From Hydrogenobacter sp. (GTDB lineage Bacteria; Aquificota; Aquificia; Aquificales; Aquificaceae), in assembly GCA_028276405.1 (NCBI GenBank), contig JAPYWJ010000002.1, forward strand, positions 27,313-91,312: DNA of 64,000 nt, written 5' to 3'. Every line of letters begins with the position of its first letter. Positions within the stretch are counted from its first letter, which is position 1. Below the pieces are notes generated by a model. The model searched no databases and had not been told where the DNA came from. It was given only the letters and a program-made list of their open reading frames with translations. The position numbers and the translations under genes were made by a program. Below, piece by piece: positions 50,731 to 58,721 of the stretch.

Positions 50731-51844
50731 GTTTATAGCCTTTGCCCTTTATGATGCAGGAGAAACCATCTTAAGTGCATTAATTTTCTCTACCTTCTTT
50801 CCTCTCTTTATAACTAAACATATAGACACAAAAGTTTACTCCACAGTTTACGCTCTATCCTTTTTCGCATCCTTCTTTATGGCTCTCTATCTAGGTAAGC
50901 TGGCAGACAGCATGGGTTTGAGAAAACACTTTTTCGTAGTTTTTAGCTTGCTGACTGCCACAGCTGGTGCATCCTTGACCTTTTTGACCAAAATGCCACA
51001 AGAGGCTCTACTGGTTTATTCCTTCATGGCTGTCTTTCATCAGCAAGCGTTGGTTTTTTACAACGCCATGCTTATTTCTTTTACCAACATGGGATTAGCA
51101 TCTGGAATTGGTGTAGCCTCTGGTTACATTGGCTCAGCCTTGACCTTGCTGTTTTTAGCGAGACTAATGAAAATACCGGATGTTTTTCTTCAAGCCTCCT
51201 TGCTGTTTACTATCTTGGCACTGCCCGCTATCACCCTTCTAAGAAATCCTATCCATCGCCAAAAGGTAAAGCTTAAAGAGGTTTTCAAAGACAAAAAGTT
51301 TTTGTTTATGATACTTTCCATCCTCTCCCTCACGGAAGTTGCAAATACCCTTATAGCTATGATGGGCGTATATCTAAGAAAAGTATACGGGCTTGAAGAT
51401 ACGCACATCTACAAAGTTATAGGCTTATCTGCATTAGGTGGTGTAATAGGTGGTGTCATCTTTGGAAGGTTATCTGATAAAGTAAGTACTTACAAGCTTT
51501 TTCCTGTGGGTTTTGCTCTGTGGACTGGATTTCTTATAACTCTTTACTTTGTTCCTAAGCATGCTATCCTGTTGGTAGGTTTGCTCGCGGGAGTGTCCTT
51601 GGCACATCTCTGGACCACCTCCAGAGTGCTCATTATAGAAAGTTTTCCCAAGACGCAGACATCCGTGCGTCTGTCTTTTCTGTCTCTTACGGAAAGGATA
51701 GCCTCTACCACTGGACTTCTTGCTTGGTCACTTCTTCTTTACATAACTGGGGACAACTACAGACTCTCCGCTCTCCTTATGGTGATCTTTCCCATAACAG
51801 GATGGATACTTTTTCGCAAGACAGCCAGCTTAACAAAAAATTAA
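50714..51844 (+). CDS. MFS transporter (UMF1/Atg22-like) with apparent CTG start
   Basis: From the first ATG (50879) the protein would lack its first helices. Reading the same frame upstream to the stop at 50708 gives about 55 more residues (LRKKLEFIAFALYDAGETIL and on) that form a normal MFS first helix. The only start-like codon there is CTG at 50714, with GAGGTGGG 8 bases upstream, inside the end of gltB. The full product is 376 residues with twelve helices; GLAKxADxxGxR-like loop 2-3 reads LGKLADSMGLRK. Substrate unknown. The 17-base overlap suggests coupling to gltB. Confidence 0.7.
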   Translation: MRKKLEFIAFALYDAGETILSALIFSTFFPLFITKHIDTKVYSTVYALSFFASFFMALYLGKLADSMGLRKHFFVVFSLLTATAGASLTFLTKMPQEALLVYSFMAVFHQQALVFYNAMLISFTNMGLASGIGVASGYIGSALTLLFLARLMKIPDVFLQASLLFTILALPAITLLRNPIHRQKVKLKEVFKDKKFLFMILSILSLTEVANTLIAMMGVYLRKVYGLEDTHIYKVIGLSALGGVIGGVIFGRLSDKVSTYKLFPVGFALWTGFLITLYFVPKHAILLVGLLAGVSLAHLWTTSRVLIIESFPKTQTSVRLSFLSLTERIASTTGLLAWSLLLYITGDNYRLSALLMVIFPITGWILFRKTASLTKN

Positions 51845-51853
51845 CGGTTTCCT

Positions 51854-51882
51854 GGTAAGCTACTCCTCTAAGGAGGCTTACC
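51854..51882 (+). promoter_or_regulatory. Shine-Dalgarno-sequestering hairpin before the TonB-dependent receptor
   Basis: GGTAAGC (51854-51860) pairs with GCTTACC (51876-51882), and CTCCT (51863-51867) pairs with AGGAG (51871-51875), leaving a two-base TA bulge and a CTA loop. T51853 can also pair with the A of the ATG. The ribosome site AGGAGG (51871-51876) is fully inside the stem, and the start codon follows at once. No U-tract follows, so it is not a terminator. Confidence 0.65.
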
Positions 51883-54090
51883 ATGAGAACTACTGCTGTT
51901 CTTCTCTCTGCACTGTTTGGTAGCTTGGCTTTTTCTCAGGAGACACTAATAAAGATTAAAGTAGAAGAGGGTGGAAAGGAAGAAGCCCTGCCGGTGGAGG
52001 TCAAAAGAAGAACTCCAAAGACGGAGACCACTGTAAAGGAGGAGGAGCTAAAAGTCAGGTCTGGTGCTGGGGGTGTAAATATATTCAAAGCCATAGAACT
52101 CACTCCTTCCTTGAACGTTCAGACGGACGATGCTTACGGTCTTGGCGGTGGAAGCATAAGACTGAGAGGCTTTGATAATACTCAAATCGGAGTAACTATT
52201 GATGACATGCCCCTAAACGACTCTGGAAACTTTGCCCTCTATCCCCACGAATTCGCAGATGTGGAAAATTTAGAGAGCATTACGGTAGAGAGGGGTGCGG
52301 TGAGCAAGAGAAGCCCCTTCTACGTGGAAATAGGAGGTGCCATAAGGGTCAGAACAAGACCGCCCGCCAACAAGTTTGGGATCACTCTCAGCGAAAAGTA
52401 CGGTTCCTTTAACTTTAAGAAGCACTTTATAAGACTTGACACGGGATACCTTTTAGGAAATAAGGATTTACCCAAGTTCTTTGCATCTTACTCTCACACC
52501 GAAGCAGACAAATGGAAGGGTCCGGGCAAATACCCTGACTACAGAGACCACTACACATTAGGCATATCCCACAAAGTAGGCAGGCTCTTTTGGGAGTTTT
52601 ACTACGACAAGAATGTCCAGCTAAACTACTTTTACAGAGGGTTTAGATTTAACGAACTGAGCAACGATAGCATATTCAGAAGGAGAGACTATACAGACAG
52701 ACTGCTCTTTCCAAATACAGGAGCTAACCTAAATCAAAACGTAAATTACTACAAGTTTTACAAAAACCCCTACACCAACCAACAGCTCAGGGCTAACATA
52801 GAGCTGGACATAACAAGCAGTGTAAAGCTGAGCCTAAAGCCCTACATGTGGATAGGTAGGGGTTCGGGAACAAGTGCCACAATAGGTGGAGGAAACATAC
52901 TCTTTAGAGAATCCTTCAACTACACGGACAGACCGGGTGCCATAGCAGAATTGAAGTTTGAACTGCCAAAGGACTCAAGGCTCTTTTTGGGATACTGGTA
53001 TGAGTATGCGGACCTAAAGCAGTGGCAACCATCCCGCAGGGTTATAGTTAATCCAGACGGTACCTTCACCTTGAATAACGTAACTGGCTTTCAATACAAC
53101 TACATACAACGCACAAAGACCAGCACAAACACACCTTATTTATTCTTTGAGTCCAAAGGGCTTTTGGATAAAATGGACATCAACCTCGGAGTAAGATTTG
53201 CAAGCGTAAAGAGAAACTTTAAAAATTACCGAACTACAGGACTCCCTTACTATCCAGAAGACGGCGTTTACGATGACCCGAGGTTAACTCTAGATACAAA
53301 AGGTACCTACGAAAAGACCTACAGAAAGACACTTCCCAGCTTTGGAGTTGGCTATCAATTTACAAACTTCGCCTACGGTTATTTTGCCTATGCAAAGAAC
53401 TTCAGAGTACCCCAAAACCTTTTAGGCACGATACCCTCAAGCGTCTCTGCACAGTTTGTGGCAGACCAGCTAAAGCCAGAAGAAGCGGACAACTACGACT
53501 TGGGCTTAAGGTTTGACTTTGATAAGTTCTACATAGCACCTTCTGTGTACTATGTGAAATACAAAAACAGGCTTATACGCATTGCTGACCCCACAGACCC
53601 AAACCTCATATACCTTAGGAACGCAGGAAAGGTGGATGCTTATGGTGCGGAGCTGGAACTGGGTATTGTGCCTGTAAGTAGTGTAAGCATTTATACATCC
53701 TTCTCCTACAACGAAGCCAAGTTTAAGGATGAGAGCTTTTACGATGGGACTACAAGGTATAACATAAAGGACAAAACAGTGCCCGACACTCCCAAATACA
53801 TGGTAAAGCTTGGCAGTAGATTTCAAGTAATGGGCTTTAGAATAAGCCCAAGCGTGCAGTACATTGGCTCAAGGTACGGAAACCTTATCAACACGGAAAA
53901 GGTATCTTCGTACACTCTGGTAAATCTTAACGTACAAAGGAAGGTATATAAGGGCATAGACCTCTTCGTGGATGTGGTGAATTTAACGGATAAGAAGTAT
54001 GTGGGGAGGATATCTCCCGGAACCGCTTCTGGAACCTACTATGCTGGAGCACCCTTCACCATCTCCGTAGGACTCAGCGGGAGGTTTTAA
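51883..54090 (+). CDS. TonB-dependent outer-membrane receptor
   Basis: The 735-residue protein has a signal peptide (MRTTAVLLSALFGSLAFS) and a short TonB-box-like ETLIKIKV. The plug domain (about 60-165) contains GLGGGSIRLRGFDNTQIGVTIDDMPLND and ESITVERGAVSKRS, and a 22-strand beta-barrel ends in the aromatic terminus SVGLSGRF. It imports a ligand using energy from ExbB/ExbD/TonB encoded directly downstream. The plug is compact and the protein has no N-terminal signalling extension. The ligand is unknown; a PhoD phosphatase in the same operon suggests a phosphorylated compound, but iron or cobalamin are also possible. Confidence 0.92.
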   Translation: MRTTAVLLSALFGSLAFSQETLIKIKVEEGGKEEALPVEVKRRTPKTETTVKEEELKVRSGAGGVNIFKAIELTPSLNVQTDDAYGLGGGSIRLRGFDNTQIGVTIDDMPLNDSGNFALYPHEFADVENLESITVERGAVSKRSPFYVEIGGAIRVRTRPPANKFGITLSEKYGSFNFKKHFIRLDTGYLLGNKDLPKFFASYSHTEADKWKGPGKYPDYRDHYTLGISHKVGRLFWEFYYDKNVQLNYFYRGFRFNELSNDSIFRRRDYTDRLLFPNTGANLNQNVNYYKFYKNPYTNQQLRANIELDITSSVKLSLKPYMWIGRGSGTSATIGGGNILFRESFNYTDRPGAIAELKFELPKDSRLFLGYWYEYADLKQWQPSRRVIVNPDGTFTLNNVTGFQYNYIQRTKTSTNTPYLFFESKGLLDKMDINLGVRFASVKRNFKNYRTTGLPYYPEDGVYDDPRLTLDTKGTYEKTYRKTLPSFGVGYQFTNFAYGYFAYAKNFRVPQNLLGTIPSSVSAQFVADQLKPEEADNYDLGLRFDFDKFYIAPSVYYVKYKNRLIRIADPTDPNLIYLRNAGKVDAYGAELELGIVPVSSVSIYTSFSYNEAKFKDESFYDGTTRYNIKDKTVPDTPKYMVKLGSRFQVMGFRISPSVQYIGSRYGNLINTEKVSSYTLVNLNVQRKVYKGIDLFVDVVNLTDKKYVGRISPGTASGTYYAGAPFTISVGLSGRF

Positions 54091-54092
54091 GT

Positions 54093-54542
54093 ATGCAAAC
54101 GGTAAAGATAGCGGTCTTTATACTGATGTTTTTTGTCTTTTTCTACGGAAACTACATAGTGTTTTTGAAGCTGTTGAGCCTGAGAAAAAAGCCAAACACA
54201 GAACCTATGGATTTAATGCGTTGGCTCTTAGACTTTAAAAAGGGTCTCTGGTTTTTGGACTTTTCTGCCACCACCTCCCCCCTCCTGGGGCTCTTGGGAA
54301 CGGTAATAGGCTTAATAATGGCTTTTGTGGAATTGGGAAGGAAGGGAGTGGCGGGTGCGGGTGAGATAAGCGGTGCCATAGGCTTGGCGTTGGTGGCTAC
54401 CGCGGTGGGTATAGCCATGTCCCTTTGGTTTTATCTGTGGTATAAGTTCTTCATCTCAAAGCACCACCAGATAAAAGAAGAGCTAAAGATCAAGCTTTTG
54501 GAGGAAGAGTATGAAGAGACAAAGACTTTTGTCAATGCTTGA
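54093..54542 (+). CDS. exbB: ExbB/TolQ family proton channel protein
   Basis: The 149-residue protein has three helices with the family pattern. A basic loop follows helix 1, and the conserved block LDFSATTSPLLGLLGTVIGLIMAF and GEISGAIGLALVATAVGIAMSLWFYLWY forms helices 2 and 3 with the conserved Thr residues of the proton path. It is shorter than typical ExbB (about 200-240). GGGAGG precedes the start 2 bases after the receptor stop. It forms the stator that energises TonB. Confidence 0.92.
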   Translation: MQTVKIAVFILMFFVFFYGNYIVFLKLLSLRKKPNTEPMDLMRWLLDFKKGLWFLDFSATTSPLLGLLGTVIGLIMAFVELGRKGVAGAGEISGAIGLALVATAVGIAMSLWFYLWYKFFISKHHQIKEELKIKLLEEEYEETKTFVNA

Positions 54543-54933
54543 GGAACCCGAGCAAGAAAAGGAAGAGATACAAATAATCCCAATGATAGACATAATGCTC
54601 TTTTTGCTCACCTTCTTTATTCTCTACACTCTGAACGTCTTTCCCATGCTCTTTCAAAACCTAAAGCTTCCTACCTCTTCCACCCTTGAAACCGCCCAAG
54701 TGAAAGAACCCCTTAAGGTCTACATAAACAAAGACGGAGACGTAGAAACTGAGAAGGTAGGAAAGGGACTTCAAGCCCTAAGGTCCTACCTAAAGGGTAT
54801 AACCCAAAAGGATCAACTGGTGGTGGTTATAGTGGCAGACAGAGATGCAAAGGCACAGCACCTTATGAATGTTATGGATGTATTAAAGGAGGAGGGAATC
54901 TCCAAGATTGCCATAGCGGGTGAGAAAAAATGA
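54511..54933 (+). CDS. exbD: ExbD/TolR family proton channel protein
   Basis: The 140-residue protein has one helix with the essential Asp in IQIIPMIDIMLFLLTFFILYTL and a periplasmic domain ending in VIVADRDAKAQHLMNVMDVLKEEGISKIAIA. The ID-x-MLFLL motif is diagnostic. It overlaps exbB by 32 bases in another frame and has GGAGG 6 bases before its ATG. It pairs with ExbB to harvest the proton gradient. Confidence 0.93.
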   Translation: MKRQRLLSMLEEPEQEKEEIQIIPMIDIMLFLLTFFILYTLNVFPMLFQNLKLPTSSTLETAQVKEPLKVYINKDGDVETEKVGKGLQALRSYLKGITQKDQLVVVIVADRDAKAQHLMNVMDVLKEEGISKIAIAGEKK

Positions 54934-55730
54934 ACGCAGGGCTAAAAAGGGAGAGGTTATTTACCCTTTTTAGTTCTTTTGTTTTTTCTTCCTTTTCAGC
55001 TGTGGCGGTAGCGTTCCTCTTCTCAAGGCTCACCCTTTACTCTTTACCGGAAACGCCCCAGCAGGTGGTGGAGGTGATAAGCCTCCCCATTTTGGAGCAA
55101 AAGCCTCAAAGCCCACCTCAACAACGAAAGGTTGAAAGACGAACACAGCGGGAACCAAAGAGGGAAAAGATAGAAAGAAAAACTCAGGAAAAACTCCCAC
55201 AACAGCCACAGAAGGTGCAGAAGCAAAAGTTAAAGGAAGAGCCAAAGAGAGAGACCCCAGTCCAAGAGAGCCCGGTGGCGCAGGAGGTTAAACCTTTGAC
55301 CACTCAGGAGGCAGGCACAAGAGAAACTCCAAGGGAGGAGAAGAGGATAATCGGTGGAGAGGCTCAAAGACAGGAGGTAGCTCCTCGCGAAAGGGTGGAG
55401 AGCCCACCGCAGGTTCAAGAAAAAAAGCCCACCTCGTCCCCTCCTGCAGACCAACTGAGCAGATACTTTGCCCTGGTGAAGGGCATCATAGAGTCCAAAA
55501 AACGCTATCCAGAAGAGGCAAAGAGAAGGGGAGAGGAGGGCACAGTGGTGGTTAGCTTTACCATAGATGAATCTGGAAATCCCGTCAATGTAAGGCTTGC
55601 AAGCTCCAGCGGAAGCTCCTCCATAGACAACGAAACCCTTAGGCTCATAAGGAGTCTAAAGTTTCCCCCTCCCCCAGATGGAAAGCCCATCAACCTGAGG
55701 GTGGAAGTAGAGTACCAGCTAAGGAGGTAA
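54930..55730 (+). CDS. tonB: TonB energy transducer
   Basis: The 266-residue protein has an N-terminal transmembrane helix (about 12-35), then a Pro/Gln/Lys/Glu-rich spacer (about 50-175) that spans the periplasm. The C-terminal TonB domain (about 180-266) reads KKRYPEEAKRRGEEGTVVVSFTIDESGNPVNVRLASSSG, the family signature. The repetitive spacer is low-complexity, rich in RE/QKxK. It begins inside the exbD stop (ATGA). It carries energy from ExbBD to the receptor upstream. Confidence 0.94.
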   Translation: MNAGLKRERLFTLFSSFVFSSFSAVAVAFLFSRLTLYSLPETPQQVVEVISLPILEQKPQSPPQQRKVERRTQREPKREKIERKTQEKLPQQPQKVQKQKLKEEPKRETPVQESPVAQEVKPLTTQEAGTRETPREEKRIIGGEAQRQEVAPRERVESPPQVQEKKPTSSPPADQLSRYFALVKGIIESKKRYPEEAKRRGEEGTVVVSFTIDESGNPVNVRLASSSGSSSIDNETLRLIRSLKFPPPPDGKPINLRVEVEYQLRR

Positions 55731-55734
55731 AGAC

Positions 55735-57336
55735 ATGCTTACAAGAAGAGAGTTCATAAGCGTACCCCTGCTGTACTTGCTTGCCAGGAACTTGGAAGCT
55801 TTTGCCAGCGACACACCCGAAGTCTTTCCCCAGGGCGTTGCAAGCGGAGACCCTACCCAGGACAGCGTGGTGTTATGGACAAGGATTGAGCCAAAGGTAC
55901 ACGAAAGTATGAAAAGGGACCTGGTGCTTGAGATATCCACAAAGCCTGACTTTTCGGAGGTGGTTCAAGTTCGTGTGCCTGCAGACAGAATAAACCCCTC
56001 AAGGGACTACACAGTAAGGCTTACCATAGATGGATTAAAGCCAGGGGGCACCTACTACTACCGCTTTGTGTACGCAGATGTTACATCTTTGACAGGAAGG
56101 TTCAAAACACTGCCCGCTGGAAGCCCGGAGGAGTTTAGGTTTGCCTTTGTTGCCTGCCAGAACTATGCGGATGGCTACTACACCGCCTATAGGCACATCT
56201 CCCAAGAGGACGTAGGTTTTGTGGTGCATCTGGGAGACCAAATTTACGAGAAAATCTACGGACCGCCTAGGGTGCCCGGAAGGGATCTGAACCTTCCCTC
56301 CGGTGGGAAAATAGCCCTCACCTTAGAGGACTACCTTTACCTTTACAGAACCTATCTTTCTGACAAGGACTACCAGCTTGCCCGTGCCATGCATCCTTTT
56401 ATATACATCTGGGATGACCACGAGTACGCCAACGATTACTCCTATGACTACGAGGGAGGCTACTACCTATTGCCCGGACATCCCTTTTACAGGAAAAAAG
56501 CCCAGAGCTTAGCCTTAAGGAGGATAGCCATAAATGCATGGCTTGCCTACACACCCGCCAAGGTAAAGTTAGACCTAAACTCAAGGGATCCGTTGAAGTG
56601 GATAACCATATACAGGGACTTCAAGGTAGGAGACCTTCTTCACTTGATATGCACCGACGAGAGGTCCTACAGGACACCTCAACCTTGTAATAGGAGGTAT
56701 GCGGACCCAGGCTGTCCCGAACAGAGAAGAACCTCCATGCTGGGAAGGGAACAAAAGGCTTGGTTTTTCAGAAAACTGGAGGAAAAAGGCTACCACTGGA
56801 AAGTTTGGGCAAACGAGGTTCAGTTTGTTCAGAGCAGGGTCAACGGACTCTTTGTTTCCTTGGATGCTTGGGATGGCTACATAGGAGAGAGGGAGGAAAT
56901 TCTCAGGTTTTTAGAGTCAAAGGCTATAGACAATCTGGTTATCATAACGGGTGACAGGCATGCGGGGCTAGTGGCAGAGGTCCCAGACAGGTTTGAAGGA
57001 GACTATCAAAAAGTTCTTGGAATGGAGTTTATGACGCCAGCCCTTTCCTCCATAAGTGCTGCAGAGACCACCTGGTGGAGAGATTACGGTGTATCAAGCT
57101 ACCTGGAGTTCGCCCAAGCGGAAAAGAACCAAAACCCTTGGACTAAGTATCTGGAACATAAAATCTGGGGCTACTCGGTCCTTACGCTTACAAAGGATAG
57201 AGCTGTGGGAGAGATGTTCTTTGTGGATAAGTACAGGAAGAATGCAGAAAAAGAGAGGGCAGTTAGGGCAGTTTATGAAAGAGGAAAGCCGATTAATCCT
57301 TACCTAGAAAACACATTGAACCTCTTGCCCTCGTAG
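55735..57336 (+). CDS. phoD: PhoD-type alkaline phosphatase/phosphodiesterase, Tat-exported
   Basis: The 533-residue protein has a twin-arginine signal (MLTRREFISVPLLYLLARN). The PhoD N-terminal domain has FPQGVASGDPTQDSVVLWTRIEP, and the metallophosphatase domain has VVHLGDQIYEKIYG, FIYIWDDHEYANDYSYD, NEVQFVQSR and IITGDRHAGLVAEV. These are the calcium/iron ligands of the family. AGGAGG precedes the ATG 4 bases after tonB. Its 3' end overlaps the convergent glycosyltransferase-like gene by 37 bases. Being last in the TonB cassette suggests that phosphate esters or phosphodiesters are the imported or processed substrate. Confidence 0.93.
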   Translation: MLTRREFISVPLLYLLARNLEAFASDTPEVFPQGVASGDPTQDSVVLWTRIEPKVHESMKRDLVLEISTKPDFSEVVQVRVPADRINPSRDYTVRLTIDGLKPGGTYYYRFVYADVTSLTGRFKTLPAGSPEEFRFAFVACQNYADGYYTAYRHISQEDVGFVVHLGDQIYEKIYGPPRVPGRDLNLPSGGKIALTLEDYLYLYRTYLSDKDYQLARAMHPFIYIWDDHEYANDYSYDYEGGYYLLPGHPFYRKKAQSLALRRIAINAWLAYTPAKVKLDLNSRDPLKWITIYRDFKVGDLLHLICTDERSYRTPQPCNRRYADPGCPEQRRTSMLGREQKAWFFRKLEEKGYHWKVWANEVQFVQSRVNGLFVSLDAWDGYIGEREEILRFLESKAIDNLVIITGDRHAGLVAEVPDRFEGDYQKVLGMEFMTPALSSISAAETTWWRDYGVSSYLEFAQAEKNQNPWTKYLEHKIWGYSVLTLTKDRAVGEMFFVDKYRKNAEKERAVRAVYERGKPINPYLENTLNLLPS

Positions 57337-58721
57337 ATCAAAGAGTAGCCCTCCAAAATTCCCATTCTTGCCTTGGGAAAGCGTGAAGAGACGGTGTCCA
57401 ACATACTTTCTTTGTCAATCACTACGCAATCTGCAAAAGCTTTGGGATAAGAAAGAACAGTGAAGTACTCATACATGTATGGAAGGTAAAAAGCTTTGGG
57501 GTTCCCAAAGAATACAACCACGGGGAAACCTCCCGCATCATCAATGAGAGTTTTTCTACACCCTTGACTTTTGAGAATCTCCGCTATCCTTTCATACTCA
57601 CCTATCACATTGATAGTTTCTCCCTTGAGGAAGAATTTAACAAAACTTTTTTCGTTCTCCTCTTTAGAATACAACGGCATAAGCCAACTGGAGGCAAGAG
57701 AAAGGAGAAAAGAGAATATAAGAAACTTCCCAGCCCTGATGCCAAAGCTTGCCTGAAAACTCAAAGCAAAAAGAACAAAGAGAATAGTATAGTAGTAGGA
57801 AGGAAAGAAAGTGGAAAAATACACGGAGAAAAACAGCAAAAGCATAGGAGAAATATAAAGAAGATAAACGGGCATTAAGTAGAGAAGTCTGTATCTCCTC
57901 ATATTAAAAAGCACGATGAAATAGGGGAGTATTATAGGAAGGTAAGCCAGCAATCTAAATATTACATATTCCAGAGATCGCCAAAAACTTCCTCTAATCA
58001 GAAACAGCGAAGGGTCCAAAGGCTCGCTTTTAAAGAGTGAGTAAGGACTTTTTATGAAGTTGAAAGGGTCTTCGGTAAATATCCAGTTGAGATAAAGCCA
58101 AGCAAAAACAAAAAACACAACAGGGGATAGCTTAACTATCAACAGTGCTAGTCTGTAGTTTATCTCCTTTTCCTTTGTGCTGAGATATATCACCAAAGCT
58201 ACAAGGGGAATCAAAAACACACTCCTGAAGTCTAAGAAAAAACACAAACCAAAGAGGAACCCACTTACAAAAAGATAGAGAGAATAACCTGTTTCCAAGT
58301 GGATTATAAGAGTGATAGTAGATATTGTAAGAAGAAGATAGAAGGCTAAGACTTCAAACCTATAGACCGCAAGAAATAACACAAGAGGGTTCAAAAGGAG
58401 GAAGAGGAGAATAAAGTAAGCGGGGCTTTGGCATCTCTTTAAAAGAAAGGAGAAAAAAACAGTAAGCAAGAAGGAAGAAGCTAAAGGAGAAACCATTTTA
58501 TAATCTTCAATTATCAAAAAAGGCAAGAAGGCAAGGGGAGGATAGACAAAACCTATGTTTTCTAATCTTGGAGGCTCCCCAGCCTTTGCCAGAAGGGTCT
58601 TTTCTGCGTAAAAAAGGATGCTTAGATGAATGTATCCGTGCTGATAAAGGGTGTTGGAAATAAAAGAAGTTAGAGCAAAAAGTGTAAGAAATATAGCGTA
58701 TAAAACTAAAAAAACTCTCAT
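57300..58721 (-). CDS. Polytopic GT-C-like membrane protein
   Basis: I use the ATG 58719-58721 (MRVFLVLYAIFL), overlapping the upstream gene stop (ATGA), giving 473 residues. About ten to twelve helices are predicted. A luminal acidic loop after helix 1 (NIGFVYPPLAFLPFLI, with YPP) and a short C-terminal soluble domain follow the plan of GT87/DUF2029-type mannosyltransferases that use polyprenyl-phosphate sugars. It is last in the exopolysaccharide operon. Donor and acceptor are unknown, and the family call is by architecture only. Confidence 0.65.
   Translation of the reverse strand: MRVFLVLYAIFLTLFALTSFISNTLYQHGYIHLSILFYAEKTLLAKAGEPPRLENIGFVYPPLAFLPFLIIEDYKMVSPLASSFLLTVFFSFLLKRCQSPAYFILLFLLLNPLVLFLAVYRFEVLAFYLLLTISTITLIIHLETGYSLYLFVSGFLFGLCFFLDFRSVFLIPLVALVIYLSTKEKEINYRLALLIVKLSPVVFFVFAWLYLNWIFTEDPFNFIKSPYSLFKSEPLDPSLFLIRGSFWRSLEYVIFRLLAYLPIILPYFIVLFNMRRYRLLYLMPVYLLYISPMLLLFFSVYFSTFFPSYYYTILFVLFALSFQASFGIRAGKFLIFSFLLSLASSWLMPLYSKEENEKSFVKFFLKGETINVIGEYERIAEILKSQGCRKTLIDDAGGFPVVVFFGNPKAFYLPYMYEYFTVLSYPKAFADCVVIDKESMLDTVSSRFPKARMGILEGYSLIYEGKRFNVFSR

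Noticed and set aside
50713..50731. Programmed frameshift fusing gltB to the MFS gene at the A-run
   Set aside because: The MFS frame is +1 relative to gltB, so the classical -1 slippery heptamer does not apply, and a Shine-Dalgarno sequence upstream of CTG explains initiation better.
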